A program made the translations under genes and the position numbers. From Ferrovibrio terrae_B (GTDB taxonomy: Bacteria; Pseudomonadota; Alphaproteobacteria; Ferrovibrionales; Ferrovibrionaceae): a DNA stretch of 31,163 nt. Shown piece by piece: positions 14,584 to 23,215 of this stretch; the stretch's first letter is position 1, and each line of letters begins with the position of its first letter. Location: assembly GCF_943371255.1 (NCBI RefSeq), contig NZ_CALRUC010000046.1, positions 1-31,163 of the forward strand, in the 5' to 3' direction. Under the pieces are notes generated by a model that ran no database searches, was not told the origin of the DNA, and worked only from the letters and a program-made list of their open reading frames with translations.

Positions 14584-16044
14584 ATGAAGCAAGCACGCAG
14601 CCTGATGTTCCAGGGCACCGGCTCCGATGTCGGCAAGTCGGTGCTGTGTGCCGGCGTGATCCGTGCGCTGGTGCGGCGCGGTCATCGCGTGCTGCCGTTC
14701 AAGCCGCAGAACATGTCGAACAATGCCGCCGTCACTGCCGATGGCGGCGAGATCGGCCGCGCCCAGGCCCTGCAGGCGCGCGCCGCCAATGTGCCAACCA
14801 GCGTGCATATGAATCCCGTGCTGCTGAAGCCGCAGGGCGACCGCACCAGCCAGATCGTGGTGCAGGGCAAAATCTATGCGCAATCGGATGCGCGCGGCTA
14901 TCTGGCGAAGAAGGCCGAGCTGTGGCCCTTCGTGGCCGAAAGTTTCGCCAGGCTGAAAGCCGATGCGGATTTCGTCATCGTCGAGGGCGCGGGCTCGCCG
15001 GCCGAGGTCAACCTGCGTGCCAACGACATCGCCAATATGGGCTTTGCCACCCGCGCCGATGTGCCGGTGGTGCTGGTGGGCGATATCGACCGCGGCGGCG
15101 TGATCGCATCCCTGGTCGGCACGGCGGCCCTGCTGGAGCCGGAAGAGATGGCGATGGTGGCCGGCTATGTCATCAACAAGTTTCGCGGCGATGCGTCGCT
15201 GTTCGACGATGGCCTGAAGATCATCACGCAGCGCACCGGCTGGCGCAGCTTCGGCGTGCTGCCGCATCTGCCCGAGGTGGCGCGCCTGCCGGCGGAGGAT
15301 GCGCTCGGGCTGGACAAGCCCAACAGCAGCAGTGGCGAGATCGTCATCGCCATTCCGCGTCTCAGTCATATCGCCAATTTCGACGATTTCGATCCGCTGC
15401 GGCAGGATGCCAGCGTGCGGCTGGTCTTCGTCAATCCGGGCCAGCCGCTGCCGGCCGATGCAGCCCTGGTGATCCTGCCGGGCTCGAAAGCCACCATCGC
15501 CGATCTGAAATTCTTCCGCGCGCAGGGCTGGGATGTCGATCTGGCCGCGCATCTGCGCCGCGGCGGCCGCGTGCTCGGCATCTGCGGCGGCTACCAGATG
15601 CTGGGGCGCAGCATCAGCGATCCCAACGGCATCGAGGGCCCGGCCGAAGCGGTCGAGGGGCTTGGCCTGCTGGCGGTGGATACCGTGCTGACCAAGGCCA
15701 AGACGCTGACCCAGGTGCAGGGCTTCGAGCGCTTCACCGGCGAGCTGGTGCAGGGTTACGAAATGCATGTCGGCAGCACCGCCGGCGTCGATGCGGCGCG
15801 GCCCTTCCTGCGCTTGCAGAGCCGCCATGATGGCGCGGTGTCGGCCGACGGTCGCGTGGCCGGCTGCTATCTGCACGGCCTGTTCAGCGCCGATGCCTTC
15901 CGGGCGGCTTTCCTATCGAACCTGAGCGGCCGCGATATCGCGGCCGGCAGTTACGAGGCCGGGGTGGACAGTGCTCTGGATGCCCTGGCCGCTGGCATTG
16001 AGCGGCATCTCGATGTCGATGCCCTGATCAAGGCAGCACGATAA
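14584..16044 (+). CDS. cobQ: cobyric acid synthase
   Basis: ATP- and glutamine-dependent amidation of four side-chain carboxylates of adenosylcobyrinic acid a,c-diamide. The 486 aa length is normal. The N-terminal P-loop-like ATPase half begins MFQGTGSDVGKSVLCAGVIRAL and includes PFKPQNMSNNAAVT and VEGAGSPAEVNLRANDIANMG. The C-terminal class I glutaminase-like half has Cys334 in VLGICGGYQMLG and His in GCYLHGLFSADAFR. ATG 14584 directly precedes the ATPase motif. Convergent with cbiB, overlapping it by 17 bases. Confidence 0.95.
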   Translation: MKQARSLMFQGTGSDVGKSVLCAGVIRALVRRGHRVLPFKPQNMSNNAAVTADGGEIGRAQALQARAANVPTSVHMNPVLLKPQGDRTSQIVVQGKIYAQSDARGYLAKKAELWPFVAESFARLKADADFVIVEGAGSPAEVNLRANDIANMGFATRADVPVVLVGDIDRGGVIASLVGTAALLEPEEMAMVAGYVINKFRGDASLFDDGLKIITQRTGWRSFGVLPHLPEVARLPAEDALGLDKPNSSSGEIVIAIPRLSHIANFDDFDPLRQDASVRLVFVNPGQPLPADAALVILPGSKATIADLKFFRAQGWDVDLAAHLRRGGRVLGICGGYQMLGRSISDPNGIEGPAEAVEGLGLLAVDTVLTKAKTLTQVQGFERFTGELVQGYEMHVGSTAGVDAARPFLRLQSRHDGAVSADGRVAGCYLHGLFSADAFRAAFLSNLSGRDIAAGSYEAGVDSALDALAAGIERHLDVDALIKAAR

Positions 16045-17011
16045 GCGCGCCGGCGAGCGCCGCGCCGAACAGCAGCAGCCCGGCGATGGCGTAGAGCTTC
16101 AGCGCGCGGCGGATATCGCCGGCCGTCGCTTCAGCGCGGCCGTTCCCCATCCAGTGATCCTCGACCCAGCCTTCGGCATAACGGCGCGGTCCGGCGAGTT
16201 TGAGGCCCAGTGCGCCGGCCATGGCGGCCTCGGGCCAGCCGGCATTGGGCGAGCGATGCTTGCCGGCATCGCGTTCGACGGCGGCGAAGGCGGCATTGGC
16301 CGAAGCCCCCGGCAGGACTGCTGCAGCCAGCACCAGCAGCAGGGCCGACAGGCGCGAGGCCGGCAGGTTGACCAGATCATCCAGCCGCGCCGCCGCCCAG
16401 CCGTAATCGCGGTAACGCTCGCTCTTGTGGCCGATCATGCTGTCGGCGGTGTTGATCGCCTTGTAGAGCGCGATGCCGGGCAGGCCACCAACGGCGAGCC
16501 AGAAGGCCGGCGCCACCACGCCATCGGAAAAATTCTCGGCCAGGCTTTCGATGGCGGCGCGGCAGATGCCGGGCTCGTCCAGGCTTTCAGGGTCGCGGCC
16601 GACGATCATGGAGACCGCCGCACGGCCACCATCCAGGCCACCCTGTTCCAGACCGCGCGCCACGGCGATGACGTGATCCCACAGGCTGCGCTGCGCCAGC
16701 AGGCTGGCGGCCAGCACGGCCTCCACGATCCAGCCGTCGGCAGGCAGCAAGAGACCGATCCAGTGGCGGATCAGGCTGGCGGCATACCAGACCGCAACCA
16801 GCAGCACGACAAGACCGATGATGCCGCCGAGCCGGCGCTGCCAGCCGCGCCAGGCCGGCCGGTTGAGATGCTGCTCCAGCACGCCGATCAGCGCGCCGAT
16901 CCATACCACGGGATGGCGGATGGCGCGGAACAAGGGTTGCGGCCAGCCGAGCGCGGCCTCCACGCCAAGCGCGACAACAAGGAGCCAGAGGTTGATCGCA
17001 GCCGGGTACAC
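16028..17011 (-). CDS. cbiB: adenosylcobinamide-phosphate synthase CbiB
   Basis: Inner-membrane enzyme that attaches (R)-1-amino-2-propanol O-2-phosphate to adenosylcobyric acid (CobD in the aerobic-pathway naming). The product is polytopic: hydrophobic segments near the N-terminus (INLWLLVVALGVEAALG), around IIGLVVLLVAVWYAASL, in the middle, and at the C-terminus. Diagnostic strings are HPVVWIGALIGVLE, SMIVGRDPESLDEPGICRAAIESLAENFSDGVVAPAFW, YKAINTADSMIGHKSERYRDYGWAAARLDDLVN and RSPNAGWPEAAMAGALG. The start is uncertain: I use GTG 17011, where homology to the family should begin, with GGTGGCG upstream; ATG 17047 would add 12 unlikely residues and overlap the divergent cobD start codon. Confidence 0.9.
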   Translation of the reverse strand: MYPAAINLWLLVVALGVEAALGWPQPLFRAIRHPVVWIGALIGVLEQHLNRPAWRGWQRRLGGIIGLVVLLVAVWYAASLIRHWIGLLLPADGWIVEAVLAASLLAQRSLWDHVIAVARGLEQGGLDGGRAAVSMIVGRDPESLDEPGICRAAIESLAENFSDGVVAPAFWLAVGGLPGIALYKAINTADSMIGHKSERYRDYGWAAARLDDLVNLPASRLSALLLVLAAAVLPGASANAAFAAVERDAGKHRSPNAGWPEAAMAGALGLKLAGPRRYAEGWVEDHWMGNGRAEATAGDIRRALKLYAIAGLLLFGAALAGALIVLP

Positions 17012-17045
17012 CGTAAGATCGCCACCGATGAAACAGGATTCCACC

Positions 17046-18083
17046 ATGGCGGCGGCAGCGCCGGTTCGTCAACCAGTGCAGACGGTTGCGCATGGCGGCG
17101 ACCTCAGCGGCCTGCGTGATGCCTATGCCGGCAGCTGGCTCGATCTCAGCACCGGCATCAACCCGGCGGCCTATCCGATGCCGCCGCTGTCTGCCGAGGC
17201 CTGGACCCGCCTGCCGGGCGCCGAAGCTCTGGTGACGCTGCTGCAGGCCGCGCGGCAGGCCTATGGTGCGCCCGCCGAGGCCGGCATCGTGGCCGTGCCG
17301 GGCACCCAGGCGGCAATCCAGCTGCTGCCGCGCCTGTCAGCCCGATCTGCTTCTGGGGCGCGCGTCACCATCCTGGGGCCGACCTATGCCGAGCATGCCC
17401 ATGTCTGGCGCGCTGCCGGCCACGATGTCACCGAACTCGACAGCCTGCCGGGCAACCTGAACGGCATCGACGTGCTGCTGGCGGTCAATCCCAACAATCC
17501 CGATGGCCGCACGCTGGGCCTGCCGCTGCTGCGGCGCTGGCATGCCGAGCTGAGCGCGCGCGGCGGCTGGCTGGTTCTGGACGAGGCCTTTGCCGATGTG
17601 GTGCCCGAGGCATCGCTGGGCATGGATGCCGGCAAACCCGGCCTGGTGATCCTGCGCAGCTTCGGCAAGTTTTTCGGTCTCGCCGGCCTGCGGCTGGGTT
17701 TCGTGCTCGGGCCGCCGGCGTTGACCGATGCGATCGGTGCAGCCCTGGGCCCCTGGGCGGTGAGTGGCCCGGCACTGGAGATCGGTACGGCAGCGCTCAG
17801 AGACAGTGCGTGGCAGGCCGCGATGCGCGACGAGCTGCGGGCGCGCAGCCGGCGGTTCGATCAGGCGATGCGCGACCGTGGCATCCATGTGCTGGGTGGC
17901 ACGCCGCTGTTCCGGCTGGCCAAGATCAGCGCTGCGGCCGGTTTCGCGCTGGCCCTGCGCGGACAGGGAATCCATACGCGGATTTTCGAGGCGCAGCCGC
18001 ACTGGATGCGCTTCGGCCTGCCGGCCGATGAAGCAGAATTCTGGCGCCGCCTCGATCTGGTGCTGAAGGGCTTCAACCTCTAG
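17046..18083 (+). CDS. cobD: L-threonine-O-3-phosphate decarboxylase (PLP aminotransferase fold)
   Basis: Supplies (R)-1-amino-2-propanol O-2-phosphate, the substrate of the divergent cbiB product (called CobC in the Pseudomonas denitrificans naming). The 345 aa fold-type I PLP protein resembles HisC: HGGDLSGLRDAYAG and LDLSTGINPAAYP at the N-terminus, NPNNPDGRTL (148-157), VLDEAFADVVPE with the PLP-pyridine Asp179, and the Schiff-base Lys208 in LRSFGKFFGLAGLRLGF. Being next to cbiB, cobU and cobQ favours this over histidinol-phosphate aminotransferase. ATG 17046 has AGGA at suitable distance; ATG 17028 is a possible longer start. The end overlaps potI by 11 bases, tail to tail. Confidence 0.92.
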   Translation: MAAAAPVRQPVQTVAHGGDLSGLRDAYAGSWLDLSTGINPAAYPMPPLSAEAWTRLPGAEALVTLLQAARQAYGAPAEAGIVAVPGTQAAIQLLPRLSARSASGARVTILGPTYAEHAHVWRAAGHDVTELDSLPGNLNGIDVLLAVNPNNPDGRTLGLPLLRRWHAELSARGGWLVLDEAFADVVPEASLGMDAGKPGLVILRSFGKFFGLAGLRLGFVLGPPALTDAIGAALGPWAVSGPALEIGTAALRDSAWQAAMRDELRARSRRFDQAMRDRGIHVLGGTPLFRLAKISAAAGFALALRGQGIHTRIFEAQPHWMRFGLPADEAEFWRRLDLVLKGFNL

Positions 18084-18876
18084 CTGTCAGCGTGCGCTTG
18101 TAGAGCAGGCTGGCGGCAATGACAAAGACGCTGACCAGCGCAATCAGCAGCGTGGAAATCGCATTGATCTCGGGCGAGACACCGAGCCGCACCGCGCTGT
18201 AGACCCGCACCGGCAGGGTAGTGGCGCCGGGGCCGTTGACGAAAGACGCCAGCACCACGTCATCCAGCGACAGGGTGAAGGCCAGCAGCCAGCCCGAGAC
18301 CAGCGCGGGCAGCAGCGCCGGCACGGTGACCAGCAGGAAGGCCTGCACCGGCCCGGCGCCAAGGTCGCGCGCGGCGGCTTCGAGATCGGGGTCGATGCTG
18401 ACCAGCTTGGCCTGCACGATCACCAGCACGAAGGCGGCGCCGAAGGTGGCATGGGCGATCATCACCGTGGTCAGTCCACGTTCGATATCCAGCGACACGA
18501 ACAGCAGCAGCGTGGCCACGCCGAGGATCACCTCGGGCAGCACCATCGGCGCCAGCATCAGGCCGGCAAACACCTGCCGGCCGGGAAAGCGGCCCAGCCG
18601 GGTGAGCGCCAGCGCGCCGAGCGTGCCGAGCAGTGTTGCCAGTGTGGCGGCGGCAGCGCCGATCTGCAGCGAATGCAGGGCGGCCTCCAGATAGGCCGGG
18701 CTGGAAAACAGCACGCCATACCAGTGCAGCGAAAAGCCGCCCCAGACCGTGACCAGTTTCGAAGCGTTGAACGAGAACACCACCACCAGCAGGATCGGCA
18801 GGTAGAGGAAGGCGAGACCCAAGGCCAGCGCAGCGAGATTGAGGCGGCTCAGCCCACTCATTCTTGGCGTGTTCAT
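18073..18876 (-). CDS. potI: polyamine ABC transporter permease PotI
   Basis: Second inner-membrane permease of the putrescine/spermidine importer. The 267 aa protein has six predicted hydrophobic segments, starting with LALGLAFLYLPILLVVVFSFNAS, which is typical of PotI/PotC. The coupling-helix EAA motif reads LEAAARDLGAGPVQAFLLVTVPALLP, followed by LAFTLSLDDVVLASFVNGPG, a PotI/PotC hallmark. ATG 18876 overlaps the potH stop (ATGA), so it is the last gene of potFGHI. Its 3' end overlaps the cobD end by 11 bases. Confidence 0.93.
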   Translation of the reverse strand: MNTPRMSGLSRLNLAALALGLAFLYLPILLVVVFSFNASKLVTVWGGFSLHWYGVLFSSPAYLEAALHSLQIGAAAATLATLLGTLGALALTRLGRFPGRQVFAGLMLAPMVLPEVILGVATLLLFVSLDIERGLTTVMIAHATFGAAFVLVIVQAKLVSIDPDLEAAARDLGAGPVQAFLLVTVPALLPALVSGWLLAFTLSLDDVVLASFVNGPGATTLPVRVYSAVRLGVSPEINAISTLLIALVSVFVIAASLLYKRTLTARG

Positions 18877-19736
18877 CGGCTTGCCTTGCCGAGTTCAAGC
18901 CGCTGCAGCGCCATCGCCGGCAGCAACAGCAGCAGCGTGAGCAGCACGGCCAGCGCGCTGGCCATCGGCCAGTCGCGGTTGGAGAAGAATTCGGTCCACA
19001 GCGTCTGGCCCAGCATCACGGTGGCCGAACCGCCGAGCAGGTCGGGGATGACGAATTCGCCCGCCATCGGGATGAACACCATCAGTCCGGCCGCAAGAAT
19101 GCCGGGCCGTGCCAGCGGGATGGTGACCAGCCAGAAGGCCTGCAGCGGCGTGGCGCCGAGATCGATCGCGGCCTCGGTGAGCTTCGGCGACTGGCCGGCC
19201 AGGCTGGCATAGATCGGCAGGATGGCAAACGGCAGGTAGCTGTAGGTCATGCCGAGCACCACGCCGAAGCCGGTATTCACCAGCACCAGCGGCGCATCGA
19301 TCACGCCGAGGCCGAGCAGGGCGGCATTGATCAGGCCTTCAGGCTTGAGCAATGCGATCCAGGCATAGACGCGGATCAGGAACGAGGTCCAGAACGGCAG
19401 GATGATGAGGGTGAGCAGCACAGGCTGCCAGGCTTTCGGCGCCTGAGTCACCGCACGCGCAATGGCAAGGCCGAGCACCAGGCAGCACAGCGTCGCCAGT
19501 CCGGCGAACAGCAGGCTGTTGCCCAGCGCGCGGGCATAGAGGCCGTCTTCCATCAGCAGGGCATAGTTGCCGGTCTGCGCCAGCAATGCGCCATTGTCGA
19601 ACAGCGGGGTGAAGGGTGGCTGGGCCAGCAGCGGTTCGGCGAAGCTGATCTTGAGGATCAGCAGCAGCGGCACCACGACGAATACCGCCGTCCACAGCAG
19701 CGGCAGGGAGAGCAGGCAGATGCGCCTCGCCGTCAT
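18873..19736 (-). CDS. potH: polyamine ABC transporter permease PotH
   Basis: First permease of the polyamine importer. The 287 aa protein begins with a membrane segment (LLSLPLLWTAVFVVVPLLLILKISFAEP), has a long periplasmic loop to about residue 75, then the permease core with LIILPFWTSFLIRVYAWIALLKPEGLIN (a PotH/PotB hallmark) and the EAA coupling motif LTEAAIDLGATPLQAFWLVTIPLARPG, then GEFVIPDLLGGSATVMLGQ. ATG 19736 overlaps the end of potG, and its stop overlaps the potI start. Confidence 0.93.
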   Translation of the reverse strand: MTARRICLLSLPLLWTAVFVVVPLLLILKISFAEPLLAQPPFTPLFDNGALLAQTGNYALLMEDGLYARALGNSLLFAGLATLCCLVLGLAIARAVTQAPKAWQPVLLTLIILPFWTSFLIRVYAWIALLKPEGLINAALLGLGVIDAPLVLVNTGFGVVLGMTYSYLPFAILPIYASLAGQSPKLTEAAIDLGATPLQAFWLVTIPLARPGILAAGLMVFIPMAGEFVIPDLLGGSATVMLGQTLWTEFFSNRDWPMASALAVLLTLLLLLPAMALQRLELGKASR

Positions 19737-20818
19737 GCCGGTTCAGCCTTCAGCGGCACCAGTGCATCCGCATCCCAGGTGAGCCAGACTTGCTGGTCGA
19801 GTTCCAGCAGCGGTTCATGCAGGGCATTGAGCTGCGAGGCTTTCAGGATCTGGCCATCATCCAGCCGCACGGCAATGCCGGTCATGTCGCCGATATAGTC
19901 GATATCGGTGATGATGCCGCAGGCAGTATTGGGGGCGGGCGGCAGCGGGTCGCGCGAAATCTCGATCTGCTCCAGGCGCAGCGCCAGTTCCTGCCTGCCG
20001 TTGCGGGTCGGGCGGTCGGCATCGGCGCTGTAATGCAGCAGCAGGGTGCCGCTGCGTGCCGCCACCAGGCCGCCGCTGCCGCTTTCGACGGCGGCGTTGA
20101 ACAGGTTGGTGTCGCACATCAGGTTGGCGACGAAACGGTCGACGGGCCGGTCGTAGATGCGGCGCGGCGCATCGATCTGTCGGAAGCGGCCATGCTGCAT
20201 CACGGCGATGCGGTCGGCCAGCGCCATCGCCTCGTCGTTGTCATGGGTGACGAAGACGAAGGTGATGCCGGTCTGGCGGTTCAGCTTGCGCAATTCGGCC
20301 TGGGTCTGTTGGCGCAGCCGCTTGTCGAGTGCGCCGAGCGGTTCGTCCAGCAGCAGCATGCGGGGACGTTTCACCAGGGCACGCGCCAGGGCGACGCGCT
20401 GCTGCTGTCCACCTGACAGCTGGTGCGGCTTGCGCGTGGCGAAGGCGGTGATCTCCAGCATCGCCATCGCCTCGCCGGTACGGGTGGCGATCTCTGCCGC
20501 CGCCAGCCCTTCGCGGCGCAGGCCAAAGGCGATGTTGTCGCGCACGCTCAAATGCGGGAACAGCGCGTAGGACTGGAACATCATGTTGACCGGCCGCTGA
20601 TGCGCCGGCAGGGCGGTGATGTCGCGGCCATCGAGCAGGATCTTGCCGCTGTCCGGCGCTTCCAGCCCGGCGATCATGCGCAGCAGCGTGGACTTGCCGC
20701 AGCCCGAGGGGCCGAGCAGCACCAGGGACTCGCCCTCGTCGACGCTGAGGTCGAGCGAGTCTACTGCGGGCTCGGCGCCGTAGGATTTGCTGACGCCGGC
20801 AAGCTGAAGCAATGGCAC
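19733..20818 (-). CDS. potG: polyamine ABC transporter ATP-binding protein PotG
   Basis: ATPase that drives the PotH-PotI channel at the cytoplasmic face. In the 361 aa protein the ABC domain holds Walker A GPSGCGKST (37-45), the Q-loop in MMFQSYALFPHLSVRDNIAFGL, signature LSGGQQQRVALARAL, Walker B RMLLLDEPLGALD and the switch histidine in VFVTHDNDEA. From about 240 a C-terminal TOBE-like regulatory domain follows. The start is GTG 20818, just after the potF stop, with an AAGGGCGG inside the end of potF serving as the likely ribosome site. Confidence 0.94.
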   Translation of the reverse strand: MPLLQLAGVSKSYGAEPAVDSLDLSVDEGESLVLLGPSGCGKSTLLRMIAGLEAPDSGKILLDGRDITALPAHQRPVNMMFQSYALFPHLSVRDNIAFGLRREGLAAAEIATRTGEAMAMLEITAFATRKPHQLSGGQQQRVALARALVKRPRMLLLDEPLGALDKRLRQQTQAELRKLNRQTGITFVFVTHDNDEAMALADRIAVMQHGRFRQIDAPRRIYDRPVDRFVANLMCDTNLFNAAVESGSGGLVAARSGTLLLHYSADADRPTRNGRQELALRLEQIEISRDPLPPAPNTACGIITDIDYIGDMTGIAVRLDDGQILKASQLNALHEPLLELDQQVWLTWDADALVPLKAEPA

Positions 20819-20821
20819 GAT

Positions 20822-21922
20822 CTAGTTGCCGCCCTTGATGCGGGTCCAGGCGCGGGTCAGCAGGCGCTGTTCGGCCTGGTTGGACGGGATCACGGTATAG
20901 AGGCTCTTGATCGTCTCGGCACCGGGGAACACATCCTTGTCGGCCATGGCCTCTTTCGAGACCAGCGCCAGCGAGTCCGGCACCGCATTGGGATACTGCA
21001 CGTTGTTGGTGATCTTGGCGATCACCTTGGGCTGCAGGATGTAGTTGATGAAGACATGGGCGTTGTCGGGGTTCGGCGCATCGGCCGGAATGGTCATCAC
21101 ATCGAACCACTGCTGGGCGCCTTCCTTCGGCAGCAGATACTGCACGCGCACGCCTTTCTTCGCTTCCTCGGCGCGGGTGCGGGCCTGCAGGATATCGCCC
21201 GAGAAGCCATAGGCCAGGCAGGCATCGCCATTGGCGAGATCGTTGATGTATTGCGAGGAGTGGAACTTGCGAATGAAGGGGCGCACCTTCATCAGCACGG
21301 CCTCGGCCTTGGCAATGCTGGCGGCATCCTTGGCGTTGGGATCGAGGCCGAGATATTTCAGCGCCGCCGGGATGATTTCATCCGGCGCATCCAGCATGAC
21401 GATGCCGCAATCGGCGAATTTCGCCGCCAGCTCGGGGTCGAACAGCATCTTCAGCGAATAGGCCGGCGGGTTGGCCATGCGCTGCCTGATCTTGTCGGGG
21501 TTTAGTCCGATGCCGCTGGTGCCCCAGAGGTAGATCGCGGCATGCTGGTTGTTCGGATCGTATTTCGCCAGCCGCTCCATCAGCGCCGGGTCGAGCCTGG
21601 CGAAATTCGGCAGCTTGGCCTTGTCGAGCGGCTTCAGCAATTTGGCCTGCACCTGGCGCGCCATGTAGTATTGCGTCGGCACCACCACGTCATAGCCGCT
21701 CTTGCCGGCCAGCAGCTTGGCTTCCAGCGTGTCGTTGGAATCGTAGACGTCGTAGCGCACCTTGATGCCGGTCTCGGCCTCGAAATCCTTCAGCACCTGC
21801 GGGTCGATATAGTCCGACCAGTTGTAGACGTTGACCACCTTGGGCTGGGCCTGGGCCGGCGCCCCGAGGGTGAGGCTGGCGAGCAGGGCGGTGGCGAGCA
21901 GGGGGAGGCGGGTCAGGCGCAT
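20822..21922 (-). CDS. potF: polyamine-binding periplasmic protein PotF
   Basis: Periplasmic receptor of the importer. The 366 aa protein begins with a Sec signal peptide (MRLTRLPLLATALLASLTLG, cleavage after APAQA), then VVNVYNWSDYIDPQVLKDFEAETGIKVRYDVYDSN, the PotF/PotD opening. Expected polyamine contacts lie in YNWSDYI, in GFSGDILQARTRAEEAKKG (the Asp equivalent to the E. coli PotF amine ligand) and in WFDVMTIPADAPNPDNAHVFINYIL. Whether it prefers putrescine or spermidine cannot be decided; similarity looks closer to PotF. CTGGAGA lies at good spacing before ATG 21922. First gene of potFGHI, with hairpins in the leader at 21936-21971. Confidence 0.94.
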   Translation of the reverse strand: MRLTRLPLLATALLASLTLGAPAQAQPKVVNVYNWSDYIDPQVLKDFEAETGIKVRYDVYDSNDTLEAKLLAGKSGYDVVVPTQYYMARQVQAKLLKPLDKAKLPNFARLDPALMERLAKYDPNNQHAAIYLWGTSGIGLNPDKIRQRMANPPAYSLKMLFDPELAAKFADCGIVMLDAPDEIIPAALKYLGLDPNAKDAASIAKAEAVLMKVRPFIRKFHSSQYINDLANGDACLAYGFSGDILQARTRAEEAKKGVRVQYLLPKEGAQQWFDVMTIPADAPNPDNAHVFINYILQPKVIAKITNNVQYPNAVPDSLALVSKEAMADKDVFPGAETIKSLYTVIPSNQAEQRLLTRAWTRIKGGN

Positions 21923-22145
21923 GCGAGTCTCCAGTGGGTTGCCGGATTATGACAACCCGGCTTTTGCCGGGCAACGCCGTCGATGCGGTGCTCCACAGCT
22001 GTGGATTGTCATTAAAGATTCACGGCTGTCTCCGACTTATCCCCAGCTTGTCATCCCCTCGTCATCGAATCGCGATGAAATCGGGAATCGGTGAATCGGC
22101 CCCAAGATGCGGCGGGCCGGTCCAGGGAGAGGGGCTGGAGAGACA
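21923..22145. promoter_or_regulatory. divergent intergenic region rich in palindromes (potF / glycosyltransferase)
   Basis: A 223-base gap with an unusual number of symmetric sites. CCCGGC-TTTT-GCCGGG (21956-21971) is a perfect 6-bp hairpin. An overlapping alternative pairs GGGTTG (21936-21941) with CAACCC (21953-21958). TCCACAGCTGTGGA (21992-22005) is a perfect 14-bp palindrome. TCATCG-AATCG-CGATGA (22062-22078) is an inverted repeat, followed by GAATCGGTGAATCGG as a short tandem repeat (22085-22099). No gene is seen. These may be operators or leader structures for potF and the divergent glycosyltransferase. Confidence 0.45.
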
Positions 22146-23192
22146 ATGGGCATGCGTATTCTGATCGTTTCCGATGCATGGCACCCGCAGGTGAACGGCG
22201 TGGTGCGGACCCTGACCAAGACCCGGGAGGTGCTGGAAAAGCGCGGCCATGTGGTCGAGGTGGTCGGGCCTGGCGAGTTTCGCCGCATCCCGTGCCCCAC
22301 CTATCCCGAAATCGAGCTGGCGATCCTGCCCTACCGCAAGCTGGTGCGACTGATCGAGAGCTTCGCCCCCGATGCGATCCACATCGCCACCGAGGGGCCG
22401 CTCGGCATGGCGGCGCGCAAATACTGCAAGCGCAACGACCTGATCTTCACCACGGCCTATCACACCAAATTCCCCGAATATGTGCATGAGCGCAGCGGCC
22501 TGCCGCTGAGTTGGAGCTACGCCTTCATGCGCTGGTTCCACAATGGCGGCGCCGGCGTGATGGTGGCGACCGACAGCCTGGCGAAAAGCCTGACCGAGCA
22601 TGGCTTCAAGAACCTGCGCACCTGGTCGCGCGGCGTCGATGTGGAGCGTTTCAAGCCGCGGCCGAAGGATATTCTCGACCTGCCGCGCCCGATCTATCTC
22701 TATGCCGGCCGCGTCGTGGTCGACAAGAATATCGAGGCCTTCCTCAAGCTCAAACTGGATGGCACCAAGCTGGTGGTCGGCATCGGCCCCGACCTGGAAG
22801 GCTATCGCGCCAAGTATCCTGAAGCGGTGTTTGCCGGCTATCTCGAGAACGGCCATCTCGCCAGCTATTTCTCGGCGGCCGATGTGTTCGTTTTCCCCAG
22901 CCTGACCGACACCTTCGGCCTGGTGCTGCTGGAGGCACTGGCGTCCGGCGTGCCGGTCGCGGCCTATCCGGTGACCGGCCCGATCGACATTGTCGGCCCG
23001 CATCCCGAAGTCGGCCATCTGGATGAGGATCTTGCGGTTGCCATCCGCGGGGCTTTGGGCAAATCGGCCGAAGCCTGCCGCGACCTGGCGCTGCAGTATT
23101 CCTGGGAGGCCTGCACCGACCAGTTCCTGCGCAACCTGGCGCCGCTGCGCCAGCCGCTGGCACAAGGCGCGACGGCACCGAAGGCGGCCTGA
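22146..23192 (+). CDS. GT4-family glycosyltransferase
   Basis: A 348 aa GT-B-fold retaining glycosyltransferase. The N-terminal acceptor domain opens MGMRILIVSDAWHPQVNGVVRTL, with the glycine-rich NGVVRT loop. The C-terminal donor domain has LYAGRVVVDKNIEAFL and the family ExxG..E region FVFPSLTDTFGLVLLEALASGVPVAAYP. There is no signal peptide or membrane segment, so it likely works at the cytoplasmic face. The resemblance is to the MgtA/PimB/SqdX type that uses GDP-mannose or UDP-sugars on lipid acceptors; donor and acceptor cannot be assigned. ATG 22146 has GGAG five bases upstream; ATG 22152 is an alternative. It is divergent from potF and followed by a stable hairpin. Confidence 0.87.
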   Translation: MGMRILIVSDAWHPQVNGVVRTLTKTREVLEKRGHVVEVVGPGEFRRIPCPTYPEIELAILPYRKLVRLIESFAPDAIHIATEGPLGMAARKYCKRNDLIFTTAYHTKFPEYVHERSGLPLSWSYAFMRWFHNGGAGVMVATDSLAKSLTEHGFKNLRTWSRGVDVERFKPRPKDILDLPRPIYLYAGRVVVDKNIEAFLKLKLDGTKLVVGIGPDLEGYRAKYPEAVFAGYLENGHLASYFSAADVFVFPSLTDTFGLVLLEALASGVPVAAYPVTGPIDIVGPHPEVGHLDEDLAVAIRGALGKSAEACRDLALQYSWEACTDQFLRNLAPLRQPLAQGATAPKAA

Positions 23193-23215
23193 TTGGTTCA
23201 GTGGTCCTGCGTCTT

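Noticed and set aside
21990..22050. Replication-origin-like DnaA boxes
   Set aside because: TTATCCCCA and TGTGGATTG are each imperfect and isolated; there is no AT-rich unwinding region and no origin-associated gene nearby.
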